This document shows, piece by piece, positions 1 to 12,900 of a stretch of 49,710 bases of DNA. The notes beneath the pieces are model-generated. The model was given only the letters and a program-made list of their open reading frames with translations, made no database searches and was not told the origin of the DNA. Position numbers and translations under genes: made by a program. The DNA is from Vicinamibacterales bacterium (lineage in GTDB: Bacteria > Acidobacteriota > Vicinamibacteria > Vicinamibacterales > SCN-69-37), in contig JAURFE010000009.1 of the NCBI GenBank assembly GCA_030827135.1, forward strand, positions 1 through 49,710, in the 5' to 3' direction. Positions within the stretch are counted from its first letter, which is position 1, and every line of letters starts with the position of its first letter.

Positions 1-38
1 GCTGTTGGTCGCGGGTTCGATCCCCGTCTCCCGCTCCA
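1..38 (+). tRNA. tRNA-Gly, 3' part only (window starts inside it)
   Basis: The T-arm (GCGGG TTCGATC CCCGT) is followed by the 3' acceptor strand CTCCCGC, discriminator T and an encoded CCA. The implied 5' acceptor GCGGGAG is typical of tRNA-Gly, and a tRNA-Gly next to tRNA-Thr upstream of tuf matches the tufB locus of many bacteria. The anticodon lies before the window, so the identity is inferred. Confidence 0.75.
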
Positions 39-44
39 GACTCC

Positions 45-89
45 GCCAGCCTTTGCGACACGCTCGCTTCGCTCGCCGCTACGGCTGGC
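45..89 (+). repeat. Inverted repeat in the tRNA-Gly/tRNA-Thr spacer
   Basis: The arms GCCAGCC (45-51) and GGCTGGC (83-89) enclose a stretch rich in CGCTCGCTTCGCTCGC-like sequence. The 154-nt spacer holds no gene. The second half (about 140-185) has further GCGAGCG/CGAGCGG-type self-complementary sequence. It may be a REP-like element or a processing hairpin between co-transcribed tRNAs. No function is shown. Confidence 0.45.
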
Positions 90-192
90 AGGCCAGCGAC
101 GGGGACGAGCAGGGTAGGGTTCGAGTTCGATGCGGGGCGCGGTTGCCGACGAAGTCGGCCGAAGCTGCGAGCGCAGCGAGCGGTTCGCGAAG

Positions 193-268
193 GCCGATGT
201 AGCTCAGTTGGCAGAGCACGTCCTTGGTAAGGACGAGGTCACCGGTTCGATCCCGGTCATCGGCTCCA
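193..268 (+). tRNA. tRNA-Thr (GGT anticodon)
   Basis: This is a complete 76-nt cloverleaf. The acceptor GCCGATG pairs with CATCGGC, and the discriminator T and CCA are encoded. The D-arm is AGCTCAGTTGGCAGAGC. The anticodon stem CGTCC/GGACG encloses the loop TTGGTAA, giving anticodon GGT. The T-arm is ACCGG TTCGATC CCGGT. It reads ACC and ACU codons. Its position 115 nt upstream of tuf is the common thrT-tuf arrangement. Confidence 0.97.
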
Positions 269-343
269 GAAGGTAAGGCCCCGGACGCGTGTGCGGCCGG
301 GTGGTGGGGCAGACGTAGTAAGCAGGCAACGCAACTTGTAGGC

Positions 344-360
344 GCAGGGTTTGGCCCTGC
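344..360 (+). other. Small hairpin in the tuf leader
   Basis: GCAGGG (344-349) can pair with CCCTGC (355-360) around the loop TTTGG, ending 23 nt before the tuf start codon. It may affect tRNA/mRNA processing or translation. This is inference from pairing only. Confidence 0.35.
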
Positions 361-383
361 CGATAGACGGAGACGAGAGAGCA

Positions 384-1583
384 ATGGCGAAGGAAAAGTT
401 TGATCGTTCAAAGCCGCACGTGAACGTGGGCACCATTGGTCACATCGACCACGGCAAGACCACGCTGACGGCGGCCCTCACAAAGGTCGCCGCGGACAAG
501 GGTTGGGCGAAGTTTGTGCCGTACGACGAAGTGGCCAAGGCGTCGGAATCGCAGGGCCGTCGTGACGACACGAAGATCCTGACCATTGCGACCAGTCACG
601 TCGAATACGGCACGCCGAACCGGCACTATGCCCACGTCGATTGTCCGGGTCACGCGGACTACATCAAGAACATGATCACGGGTGCGGCGCAGATGGACGG
701 CGCGATCCTGGTTGTGAGCGCGGTGGACGGCCCGATGCCCCAGACGCGTGAACACATCCTGCTCGCGAAGCAGGTGAACGTGCCGTACCTCGTGGTGGCG
801 CTGAACAAGTGCGACGCCGTGGACGACGCGGAACTGCTCGACCTGGTCGAGCTCGAAGTGCGCGAACTGCTCACCGGCTACGGCTTCCCCGGCGACACCC
901 TGCCGGTGGTGCGTGTCTCGGCCCTCGGCGCCCTCAACGGCGACCCGGCCGGCGTCGACACGGTGCTGAAGCTCATGGAAGCGCTCGACACCTACATCCC
1001 GATCCCGGTGCGTGAGACGGACAAGCCGTTCCTGATGCCGATCGAAGACGTGTTCTCGATCTCGGGTCGCGGCACGGTCGTCACGGGGCGTATCGAGCGC
1101 GGCAAGGTCAAGGTTGGCGAGGAAATCGAGATCGTCGGTTTCACTCCCACGCAGAAGAAGGTCGTCACGGGCGTCGAGATGTTCCGCAAGCTGCTTGATG
1201 AGGGCGTGGCGGGCGACAACGTCGGCATCCTGCTCCGCGGCGTGGAAAAGTCGGACGTCGAGCGCGGCCAGGTGTTGGCCAAGCCCGGCTCGATTCTCCC
1301 GCACACCAAGTTCAAGGCCGAGGTGTACATCCTCTCCAAGGACGAAGGGGGCCGTCACACGCCGTTCTTCAACGGCTATCGCCCGCAGTTCTACCTGCAG
1401 ACGACCGACGTCACCGGGACGTTGAACCTGCCGGAAGGCATCGAAATGGTGATGCCCGGCGACAAGACAACCATCACGGCTGAGCTGATGGCGCCGGTCG
1501 CCATCGAAAAGGGCAGCCGCTTCGCGATTCGTGAAGGGGGCCGCACTGTCGGCGCCGGCACGATCACGGAGATCACGCAGTAA
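384..1583 (+). CDS. tuf: Elongation factor Tu
   Basis: EF-Tu is the GTPase that delivers aminoacyl-tRNA to the ribosome. The protein is 399 aa, slightly longer than the E. coli form (394). The start at [16 protein letters not shown] is set by homology; an in-frame upstream TTG at 351 would add non-conserved residues. The P-loop is GHIDHGKT (19-26), and DCPGH and NKCD follow as G3 and G4. The barrel domains run to the C-terminus ([11 protein letters not shown]). Switch I is unusual: where most bacteria have RGITI, this protein has KILTI (64-68), keeping the Mg-binding Thr. I recall similar switch I sequences in acidobacterial EF-Tu. The gene sits between tRNA-Thr and rpmG. Confidence 0.98.
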   Translation: MAKEKFDRSKPHVNVGTIGHIDHGKTTLTAALTKVAADKGWAKFVPYDEVAKASESQGRRDDTKILTIATSHVEYGTPNRHYAHVDCPGHADYIKNMITGAAQMDGAILVVSAVDGPMPQTREHILLAKQVNVPYLVVALNKCDAVDDAELLDLVELEVRELLTGYGFPGDTLPVVRVSALGALNGDPAGVDTVLKLMEALDTYIPIPVRETDKPFLMPIEDVFSISGRGTVVTGRIERGKVKVGEEIEIVGFTPTQKKVVTGVEMFRKLLDEGVAGDNVGILLRGVEKSDVERGQVLAKPGSILPHTKFKAEVYILSKDEGGRHTPFFNGYRPQFYLQTTDVTGTLNLPEGIEMVMPGDKTTITAELMAPVAIEKGSRFAIREGGRTVGAGTITEITQ

Positions 1584-1604
1584 GTCGGTAGATCGTGGCA
1601 CGCT

Positions 1605-1636
1605 GGGCGTTCGGCCTCTCGCGGGGTCGAACGCCC
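1605..1636 (+). other. Hairpin between tuf and rpmG
   Basis: GGGCGTTCG (1605-1613) and CGAACGCCC (1628-1636) form a perfect 9-bp stem with a 14-nt loop. No T-run follows, so it looks like an mRNA processing or stabilising hairpin, or a weak attenuator, not a full intrinsic terminator. Confidence 0.5.
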
Positions 1637-1670
1637 GGTCGTGTCTCTCGTTGGCTGAAGGTAGGGGATT

Positions 1671-1820
1671 ATGCGAGAAATCGTTTCGCTGGCGTGCACC
1701 GAGTGCAAACGCCGCAACTACAGCACGACCAAGAACCGCAAGAAGAGTTCTGAGCGTCTGGAGTTCAACAAGTTCTGCCGGTTCTGCCGCAAGCACACCG
1801 GTCATAAGGAATCGAAGTAA
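1671..1820 (+). CDS. rpmG: 50S ribosomal protein L33
   Basis: A 49-aa protein starting [17 protein letters not shown] and ending KHTGHKESK. It has the L33 signature and both zinc-binding pairs, CTEC and CRFC, so it is the zinc-containing (C+) form. It is a component of the large ribosomal subunit near the E site. It lies 87 nt after tuf and is followed by a repeat element and then tRNA-Trp. The rpmG-trpT-secE-nusG order is widespread in bacteria. Confidence 0.96.
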   Translation: MREIVSLACTECKRRNYSTTKNRKKSSERLEFNKFCRFCRKHTGHKESK

Positions 1821-1826
1821 GCAGTT

Positions 1827-1983
1827 AATGAGGCAATGGGGCAATGAGGCAGAGGGGCAATGGAATGAGGCGATGACGCAGTCGGTCAATGGAATTCCCG
1901 CAATTGCGGCGATTCCATTCACCCATTGCCCCATTCGCCTCATTCCATTGCCTGATTGCCCCATGGCCTCATTGCCCCATTCG
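1827..1983 (+). repeat. Octamer-based inverted repeat, type A copy 1 (rpmG/tRNA-Trp gap)
   Basis: The whole 171-nt gap between rpmG and tRNA-Trp is built from 8-nt units such as AATGAGGC and AATGGGGC in tandem (from 1827), followed by their inverted complement (GCCCCATT, GCCTCATT) ending near 1983. The two arms align end to end, with one extra octamer in the right arm. The centre is CCGCAATTGCGG, itself palindromic. A 16-mer, TGGAATTCCCGCAATT (1890-1905), occurs again at 48069-48084. An RNA copy would fold into a long imperfect hairpin just before the tRNA. Confidence 0.85.
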
Positions 1984-1991
1984 GAATGTTT

Positions 1992-2067
1992 AGGCCAGTA
2001 GCTCAATTGGTAGAGCATCGGTCTCCAAAACCGAGGGCTGGGGGTTCGAGTCCCTCCTGGCCTGCCA
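1992..2067 (+). tRNA. tRNA-Trp (CCA anticodon)
   Basis: This is a complete 76-nt tRNA. The acceptor AGGCCAG pairs with CTGGCCT, and discriminator G and CCA are encoded. The anticodon stem TCGGT/ACCGA holds the loop CTCCAAA, giving anticodon CCA. The T-arm contains GGTTCGAGTCC. It lies 30 nt upstream of secE, the usual place for trpT, and is likely cut out of the secE-nusG transcript. Confidence 0.97.
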
Positions 2068-2097
2068 GTTCAACGACGCGCGGGGTGTGATCGAGAG

Positions 2098-2340
2098 ATG
2101 ACTGACAACGAAAAGGGCACAGCGGAGCAGTCAGGCGGCTGGATCGGCCGGTTCCGCCGATTCATCCCGGAGGTCAGGAGCGAGTTGGGCCGTGTGACGT
2201 GGCCGGCTCGCCGGGAAGTGTGGGCGACGACGGTGGTGGTGGTGATGGTCTCGACGTTGTTTGGTGTGTATCTGTACGCCGTCGACCTTGGCGCTTCCGC
2301 CATGGTGAGCTGGGTGTTCACCCGGTTTGGTGGAGCATGA
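2098..2340 (+). CDS. secE: Preprotein translocase subunit SecE
   Basis: An 80-aa single-span SecE, which clamps SecY in the Sec translocon. The cytosolic amphipathic helix carries the family signature ([17 protein letters not shown], about 26-42). One membrane segment follows (about 43-65) and the C-terminus is short. This matches the minimal one-TM SecE of most bacteria; the E. coli protein has three TMs. Its stop codon overlaps the nusG start in ATGA, implying translational coupling. Confidence 0.95.
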   Translation: MTDNEKGTAEQSGGWIGRFRRFIPEVRSELGRVTWPARREVWATTVVVVMVSTLFGVYLYAVDLGASAMVSWVFTRFGGA

Positions 2341-2879
2341 CCGACGTCAAGACGAAGCAGTGGTACATCATCCACACCTACTCGGGCTTTGAAAACAAGG
2401 TCCGGGAGTCGCTTGAGCAGCGTGTCCAGGCGTATGGCCTGCAGGATGAAATTGGTGAGGTGTTGATCCCCACTGAAGACATCGTGGAAAAGCGCGGCGG
2501 CAAGGAAGTGAAGAGTTCGCGGCGGTTCTTCCCGGGGTACATCCTCGTGGAGATGCACATGTCCGACAACGCGTGGCATGTGGTCAAGAACACGCCGAAG
2601 GTGACGGGGTTCGTGGGCGCGGGGTCAAAGCCGCAGCCGCTCTCGCGCGAGGAAGTTGACCAGATCCTGCATCAGGTGACGGTCGCCGCCGAGAAGCCGA
2701 AGCCCAAGTACACGTTCGACAAGGGCGATCAGGTGCGGATCAACGAGGGCCCGTTTGCGAGCTTCAACGGCACCGTGGATGAAGTCAACCACGAGCGCAA
2801 CACGTTGAAGGTGATGGTCACGATCTTCGGACGTGCGACACCGGTCGAGCTGGATTTTTTGCAAGTCGAGAAGTTGTAG
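2337..2879 (+). CDS. nusG: Transcription termination/antitermination protein NusG
   Basis: A 180-aa NusG that binds RNA polymerase and links it to Rho or the ribosome. The N-terminal NGN domain ([18 protein letters not shown], about 7-24) is followed by the C-terminal KOW domain ([19 protein letters not shown], about 124-142). The start is the ATG at 2337, overlapping the secE stop by 4 nt; upstream in-frame codons lie inside secE and are not conserved. rplK follows after 14 nt. Confidence 0.97.
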   Translation: MTDVKTKQWYIIHTYSGFENKVRESLEQRVQAYGLQDEIGEVLIPTEDIVEKRGGKEVKSSRRFFPGYILVEMHMSDNAWHVVKNTPKVTGFVGAGSKPQPLSREEVDQILHQVTVAAEKPKPKYTFDKGDQVRINEGPFASFNGTVDEVNHERNTLKVMVTIFGRATPVELDFLQVEKL

Positions 2880-2893
2880 AGCAGAGATAGAAC

Positions 2894-3319
2894 ATGGCGA
2901 AAAAAGTTACCGCACAAGTGAAGCTCCAGATCGCCGCCGGCAAGGCGACGCCGGCGCCCCCCGTGGGCACCGCGCTCGGTCCGCACGGCGTCAACATCAT
3001 GGACTTCTGCAAGAACTTCAATGCGAAGACCGCGGCGCAGGACGGGCTCATCATCCCGGCCGTGGTGACGATCTATTCCGACCGGTCGTACACGTTCATC
3101 ACGAAGACGCCGCCGGCGCCGGTGCTGCTCAAGCGTGCGGCGAACATCGCCAAGGGCTCGGGCGTGCCGAACAAGAACAAGGTCGGCACCGTGACCGCGA
3201 AGCAGGTCGAAGAAATCGCCAAGATCAAGCTCCCGGACCTCAACACCGAGAGCCTCGAGTCGGCCATCCGGTCGGTGGCGGGGACGGCGAGGTCGATGGG
3301 GTTGGACGTGGTCGGATAG
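2894..3319 (+). CDS. rplK: 50S ribosomal protein L11
   Basis: A 141-aa L11, the same length as the E. coli protein. The N-terminal domain has the proline-rich [18 protein letters not shown] segment (about 17-34). The C-terminal 23S-rRNA-binding domain ends [13 protein letters not shown]11 sits at the GTPase-associated centre. rplK is usually joined closely to rplA, but here a 315-nt repeat-filled gap separates them. Confidence 0.98.
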   Translation: MAKKVTAQVKLQIAAGKATPAPPVGTALGPHGVNIMDFCKNFNAKTAAQDGLIIPAVVTIYSDRSYTFITKTPPAPVLLKRAANIAKGSGVPNKNKVGTVTAKQVEEIAKIKLPDLNTESLESAIRSVAGTARSMGLDVVG

Positions 3320-3351
3320 GAACGGCGTTGAATCTGTCCAATTTCTCTGCG

Positions 3352-3563
3352 TTATTGAGGATTGAGGATGGAGGATTGAGGATTGGCAATTGTTGGATTG
3401 ATGATTGCCAGATTGATTGAAGGATTGAAGGATTGAAGGATTGAAGGATTGAAGGATTGAGAGATTGAACGATTGAGTAATTGGGCGATTGCGTGAGTGA
3501 GCTCTCAATCCGCAATTCCCCCAATCCAACAATTGCCAATCCTCCATCCTCAATCCTCAATAA
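3352..3563 (+). repeat. Heptamer/octamer foldback repeat, type B copy 1 (rplK/rplA gap)
   Basis: This fills most of the 315-nt gap. The left arm (3352-3400) and right arm (3522-3563) are perfect inverted complements over 42 bp, except for one extra 7-nt unit ATTGAGG (3375-3381) in the left arm. The arms consist of GGATTGA-type heptamers. The loop (3401-3521) holds a tandem array of period 8, GGATTGAA and variants, from 3422 to about 3493. A transcript would form a very stable hairpin between the L11 and L1 coding regions. The remaining sequence up to 3634 holds only the rplA ribosome-binding site. Confidence 0.92.
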
Positions 3564-3634
3564 CGGGCGGCGACAACGTCGCCGTATTGATGTGGGAGAA
3601 CCGAGAGGTTCGTTTGCACCACAGGAGAGTACAG

Positions 3635-4339
3635 ATGCGTAGTCGAGGCAAGAAATACCAGGCAGCCCGCGAAGCGGTGCCTGTCAGGCCGCACTCGGTC
3701 GAAGAGGCCGTTCCGCTGATTCAGAAGGTCAAGTACTCGAAGTTCGACGAGACCGTCGAAATGTCGATCCGCCTCGGTGTCGATCCGAAGCATGCCGACC
3801 AGATGGTGCGTGGCACCGTCGTGTTGCCGCACGGCCTTGGCAAGTCAAAGTCGGTGCTGGTCATCGCCAATGCGGACAAGCAGCGTGAGGCCCGCGAGGC
3901 GGGCGCGGATGAAGTCGGTGGCGAAGAGATCGTCGACAAGATTCTCGGCGGCTGGACGGCGTTTGACGCCGTCGTGGCGACGCCGGACATGATGCGCGCC
4001 GTCGGCAAACTCGGCAAGGTCCTCGGCCCCCGCGGTCTGATGCCGAACCCGAAGACCGGCACCGTCACGCTCGACGTGGCGAAGGCGGTCAACGAAATCA
4101 AGGCCGGCAAGGTCGAGTTCCGTGTGGACAAGGCCGGTGTCGTGCATGCCCCGATCGGCCGGATCTCGTTCGCGAGCGACAACCTCGTGGCGAACGCACA
4201 CGCGCTGCTCGGCAGCATCCTCAAGGCGAAGCCGTCGGCCGCCAAGGGCCGGTATGTCAGGAGCGTCACCATGTCGTCGACGATGGGCCCCGGGGTCGTG
4301 ATCGAGACGTCAAACATGGACGTTCTGGTCAAGCACTAG
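3635..4339 (+). CDS. rplA: 50S ribosomal protein L1
   Basis: A 234-aa L1 with the usual length for the family (E. coli 234). The start [13 protein letters not shown] is chosen by homology and by an AGGAGAG ribosome-binding site 9 nt upstream; the frame is open back to 3497, but only across the repeat. The signature [14 protein letters not shown] is present. L1 forms the L1 stalk at the E site, and in many bacteria it represses its own operon by binding the L11-L1 mRNA leader. No such site was identified here. Confidence 0.98.
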   Translation: MRSRGKKYQAAREAVPVRPHSVEEAVPLIQKVKYSKFDETVEMSIRLGVDPKHADQMVRGTVVLPHGLGKSKSVLVIANADKQREAREAGADEVGGEEIVDKILGGWTAFDAVVATPDMMRAVGKLGKVLGPRGLMPNPKTGTVTLDVAKAVNEIKAGKVEFRVDKAGVVHAPIGRISFASDNLVANAHALLGSILKAKPSAAKGRYVRSVTMSSTMGPGVVIETSNMDVLVKH

Positions 4340-4355
4340 GCGGCGGAGAACAATC

Positions 4356-4895
4356 ATGGCAGTTACACGAGCAGAAAAAGCAACCGAGCTGCAGCAGCTC
4401 ACCGCCGCGTTCCAGGGCACGGATACCGCCGTGCTGGTGGATTACCGGGGTGTGACCGTGCCGCAAGTGACCGACCTGCGCCAGAAGATCCGCAAGACGG
4501 GGTCGCAATACATCGTCGTCAAGAACACCCTGGCGAAGCGCGCGTCGAGCGGCACGCCGTTCGAGGCATTAAACAAGCACTTCGTCGGACAGACGGCGGT
4601 CGTGTTTACCGGTTCGGATCCGGTGGCGATGGCCAAGACGCTGACGACGGCGCTGAAGGACCTGCCGCAGGCGAGCATCAAGGCGGCCGTGGTGCAGGGG
4701 CAGCTGGTGCCGGCGTCGGCGATGGCCGACCTGGCCAACATGCCGAGCAAGCCGGAACTCTACGCGAAGTTGCTCTACGTGCTGAACGCGCCGGCGCAGC
4801 AGCTGGTCACGGTCCTGTCGGCCGTGCAGCGCGACTTCGTGACGGTCCTCGCAGAGGTCCAGAAAAAGAAGGAAGCCGGGCCGCAGACGGATTGA
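4356..4895 (+). CDS. rplJ: 50S ribosomal protein L10
   Basis: A 179-aa L10, which anchors L7/L12 dimers at the stalk base. The N-terminus (ATELQQLTAAFQGTDTAVLV, VDYRGVTVPQ) is typical. The C-terminal helix ends QKKKEAGPQTD. The stop TGA (4893-4895) lies inside the first unit, GGATTGA, of the following repeat array, so the repeat supplies the stop codon. The gap from rplA is only 16 nt, too short for the L10-binding leader found upstream of rplJ in E. coli. Confidence 0.97.
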   Translation: MAVTRAEKATELQQLTAAFQGTDTAVLVDYRGVTVPQVTDLRQKIRKTGSQYIVVKNTLAKRASSGTPFEALNKHFVGQTAVVFTGSDPVAMAKTLTTALKDLPQASIKAAVVQGQLVPASAMADLANMPSKPELYAKLLYVLNAPAQQLVTVLSAVQRDFVTVLAEVQKKKEAGPQTD

Positions 4896-4945
4896 GGATT
4901 GAGGATTGGGGATTGAGGATTGGGGATTGAGGATTTGGATTGGGC
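4889..4945 (+). repeat. Heptamer tandem array, type B copy 2 (rplJ/rplL gap)
   Basis: Head-to-tail units GGATTGA, GGATTGA, GGATTGG, GGATTGA, GGATTGG, GGATTGA occupy 4889-4930, then decay into related GATTG-containing sequence to about 5035. No inverted arm is visible here, unlike copy 1 at 3352-3563. The unit sequence is the same as in the rplK/rplA element. The array starts inside the rplJ coding end. Confidence 0.88.
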
Positions 4946-5049
4946 GATTGCCGATGCAGATTCGTGATTGCCAATAATCGATTGCGGGATACGCAGATTT
5001 CAGTTTTTAGATTGTCAGATTGTCGATTCGATTCATAGGAGAGAGAGCA

Positions 5050-5439
5050 ATGGCAGACGTGACGCAGCAGCAGGTGGTGGACTACATCAAGGGAATTTCG
5101 GTGCTTGAGCTCTCGCAGCTCGTGAAGACGCTCGAGACGGAACTCGGCGTGTCCGCCGCGGCGGCGATGCCGATGATGGTGGCGGGCGCGGGTGGCGGCG
5201 GCGCGGCCGCGGCCCCGGCGGAAGAGCAGACCGAATTCACGGTGACCCTGACCGACGTCGGCGGCAACAAGATCAACGTGATCAAGGTTGTCCGCGAAGT
5301 GACCAGCCTGGGCCTGAAGGAAGCGAAGGACCTCGTCGAGGCCGCGCCGAAGGCCATCAAGGAAGGCGTGTCGAAGGACGAAGCGGCCGGCATCAAGAAG
5401 AAGTTCGAAGAAGCCGGCGCGAAGGTCGAAATCAAGTAG
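5050..5439 (+). CDS. rplL: 50S ribosomal protein L7/L12
   Basis: A 129-aa L7/L12, the multicopy stalk protein that recruits translation factors. It has an N-terminal dimerisation domain (about 1-38) and an Ala/Gly/Pro-rich hinge (about 39-60). The conserved C-terminal domain runs from [19 protein letters not shown] to [14 protein letters not shown]. The start is the ATG at 5050 behind ATAGGAGAGAGAG; the in-frame ATG at 5020 precedes this ribosome-binding site and is not conserved. Confidence 0.98.
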   Translation: MADVTQQQVVDYIKGISVLELSQLVKTLETELGVSAAAAMPMMVAGAGGGGAAAAPAEEQTEFTVTLTDVGGNKINVIKVVREVTSLGLKEAKDLVEAAPKAIKEGVSKDEAAGIKKKFEEAGAKVEIK

Positions 5440-5553
5440 TTCGGGCCTGCACAACGAGCCAGGGAGGGCTGGGAGAGTTTTCGCACACACCTCTCAGTCC
5501 TCTCGATCCCGTTGTGTGTTCCTGTCTGTTCGACGCGTTGCTCTGATTTGACG

Positions 5554-5614
5554 GCCGGCGTCCGTGTACGCCGGCTGCTACTATTGGCCACGGCGTGTGC
5601 GCGCACACCCGTGG
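5554..5614 (+). other. Two hairpins in the rplL-rpoB gap (possible attenuator/processing site)
   Basis: The 207-nt gap contains GCCGGCGT (5554-5561) pairing with ACGCCGGC (5568-5575), then CCACGG...CCGTGG (5588-5614) around the perfect palindrome GTGTGCGCGCACAC. Neither has a T-run. In E. coli the rplL-rpoB gap holds an attenuator and an RNase III site, so a similar role is plausible but unproven. Confidence 0.5.
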
Positions 5615-5646
5615 CGGGATCGGCACGGCCTCGAGGATGAATCTGA

Positions 5647-9972
<4,326 letters not shown>

Positions 9973-9975
9973 TCG

Positions 9976-12900
9976 ATGAGACCCAATCTGCACGACAAAG
10001 GTCAGCTCACGTCCGACTTCGACTCAATCCGGATCAGTCTCGCCTCTCCGGAGACGATTCTGCGCTGGTCACACGGTGAAGTGACGAAGCCGGAAACCAT
10101 CAACTACCGGACGTTCAAGCCGGAGCGTGATGGTCTGTTCTGCGCGAAGATCTTCGGACCGGTCACCGACTGGGAGTGCTTGTGCGGCAAGTACAAGCGC
10201 ATGAAGCATCGCGGCGTGATTTGCGACAAGTGCGGCGTCGAAGTGACGCAGGCCCGTGTGCGCCGTGAGCGCCTCGGCCACATCGCGCTGGCGACCCCAG
10301 TGAGCCACGTCTGGTTCTTCAAGGGCCTGCCCAGCCGCATCGGCCACCTGCTCGACATCACGCTGCGTGATCTCGAACGCATCCTCTACTTCGAGGCCTA
10401 CGTCGTGGTGGACGCGGGCGACACGGAGCTGAAGGACAAGCAGCTGCTCACCGAAGAGCAGTACCGGCAGGAGCGCGAAACCTGGGGCTTCCGCTTCAAG
10501 GCCCAGATGGGCGCCGAAGCCATCAAGGAGCTGCTGCGCCGCGTGAACGTGGATCGGCTGTCCGAGGAAATGCGCGAGAAGATGCGCTCGGAAACCTCGG
10601 CGCAGAAGAAGCTCAAGTTCGCGAAGCGCCTGAAGGTGGTCGACGCCTTCCGCAAGTCGGACAACAAGCCCGAGTGGATGATCCTGGACGTCGTCCCGGT
10701 CATTCCGCCCGAACTGCGTCCGCTCGTGCCGCTCGATGGCGGCCGCTTTGCGACGTCCGACCTGAACGATCTGTACCGCCGCGTCATCAACCGGAACAAC
10801 CGGTTGAAGAAGCTCATGGAGCTGAAGGCGCCGGATGTGATCATCCGCAACGAAAAGCGCATGCTCCAGGAAGCCGTGGACGCGCTGTTCGACAACGGCC
10901 GCCGTGGCCGCGTGTTGCGTGGGGCGAACAATCGTCCGCTCAAGTCGCTGTCGGACACGCTCAAGGGCAAGCAGGGCCGGTTCCGTCAGAACCTGCTCGG
11001 CAAACGCGTCGACTACTCCGGCCGTTCCGTCATCGTCATCGGACCCGAGCTGAAGCTGCACCAGTGCGGCCTGCCGAAGAAGATGGCGCTCGAACTGTTC
11101 AAGCCGTTCATCTACCACAAGCTTGAAGCGCGGGGCCTGGTCTCCACGATCAAACAGGCGAAGGAGATGGTCGAACAGCAGCGCACGGAAGTGTGGGACA
11201 TCCTTGAAGAAGTCATCAAGGACCACCCCGTGATGCTCAACCGCGCGCCCACGCTCCATCGTCTGGGCATCCAGGCGTTTGAGCCGGTGCTGGTTGAGGG
11301 CAAGGCGATCCGCATCCACCCGCTCGTCTGCACGGCGTTCAACGCCGACTTCGACGGTGACCAGATGGCGGTCCACATCCCGTTGTCGCCCGAGGCGCAG
11401 ATCGAGGCCTCGGTGCTGATGATGGCGAGCAACAACATCCTGTCGCCGGCTTCAGGCCAGCCCATCGCGGTGCCCTCGCAGGACATCGTGCTCGGCTGCT
11501 ACTACCTCACCAAGGCCAAGGTGGGCGCCAAGGGTGAAGGCCGCGTGTTTGCGTCGGTGGACGACGTGCTGCTGGCGCTGGAAGCCGGGGAAGTGGAAAC
11601 ACTGACACCGATTCGCCTGCGCTACACGGGACGCATGATCGACCTGAGCGCCACCCGCGACTCGCAGGACGTGCTCGACGGCACCGAGACCATCATCAAC
11701 CACGCCATCATCACGACCACGGTCGGCCGCGTGATCTTCAACGATGCGCTGCCCCCGGAGATGCCGTTCATCAACGGCCTGCTCAAGAAGAAGGGCCTCC
11801 AGCAGGCGGTGCGGTATTGCCACCTGCACTTCGGCCTCGAACCGACCGTGCGCATGCTCGACAGCCTGAAGAACACGGGCTTCCTGTATGCGATGAAGTC
11901 GGGCATGTCGATTGGCATCGACGACCTGATCATCCCGGCCAAGAAGGGCGAGTTCGTGCAGGATGCACGCGACGAAGTCATCAAGGTCGAAGGCCAGTAT
12001 CAGGACGGCGCGATCACCAACGGCGAGCGCTACAACAAGGTCATCGCGATCTGGTCGGAAGTCACCGAAAAGATCGCCGACGAAATGTTCGGGGAGATGG
12101 AGGCGCTCGACAAGTCGGGGCGCAGCTTCAACCCGGTCTACGTCATGGCCGACTCGGGCGCCCGAGGCTCGAAGCAGCAGATTCGTCAGCTGGCCGGCAT
12201 GCGCGGTCTGATGGCGAAGCCGTCCGGTGAAATCATCGAGTCGCCGATCACGGCCAACTTCCGCGAAGGCCTCACCGTCATGGAGTACTTCATCTCCACG
12301 CACGGCGCCCGCAAGGGTCTGGCCGACACGGCCCTCAAGACGGCCGACTCCGGCTACCTCACGCGTCGTCTCGTCGACGTGGCGCAGGACGTCATCATCA
12401 GCGAAACCGACTGCGGCACGCTGGATGGCCTGGAAGCGCGCGCGATCGTCGACTCGGGTGGTGAAATCGTCGAACGGCTCGGTGACCGCATCGTCGGTCG
12501 CGTGGCCCTCGATGACATCACGGATCCGTCGTCGGGCCAGGTGCTGGTGCCGGCGGCCGGTGAGATCGACGAGAAGCTGGCGGAGGCGATCGAGGACGCG
12601 GGTATCGAACGCGTGAAGATCCGCTCCGTGCTGACGTGTGCGGCGCGCCGCGGCGTCTGTGCGAAGTGTTACGGGCGCGACCTGTCCACCGGCAAGATGG
12701 TGGAAATGGGTCTGGCCGCCGGCGTCATCGCCGCGCAGTCCATCGGCGAACCCGGCACGCAGCTGACGATGCGCACGTTCCACATCGGCGGCACGGCATC
12801 GCGTGTTGCGGATCAGTCAACGATCGAGACCCGCCACAAGGGCACGGTGCGGTTCGACGGGCTCCAGACGGTCGAAGGCCGCGAACGGCACGACGACAAG

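Noticed and set aside
408-2018. Long open frame on the minus strand across tuf and rpmG
   Set aside because: It is the antisense shadow of GC-rich coding sequence, with Arg/His/Asp-rich translation and no family motifs. The plus-strand genes are certain.
2199-2336. N-terminal extension of nusG overlapping secE
   Set aside because: The extension is the shifted frame of secE; conserved NusG sequence starts at ATG 2337.
3340-3570. The repeat region as a possible CRISPR array
   Set aside because: Units are 7-8 nt without spacers of regular length, the arms are inverted, and no cas genes are present.
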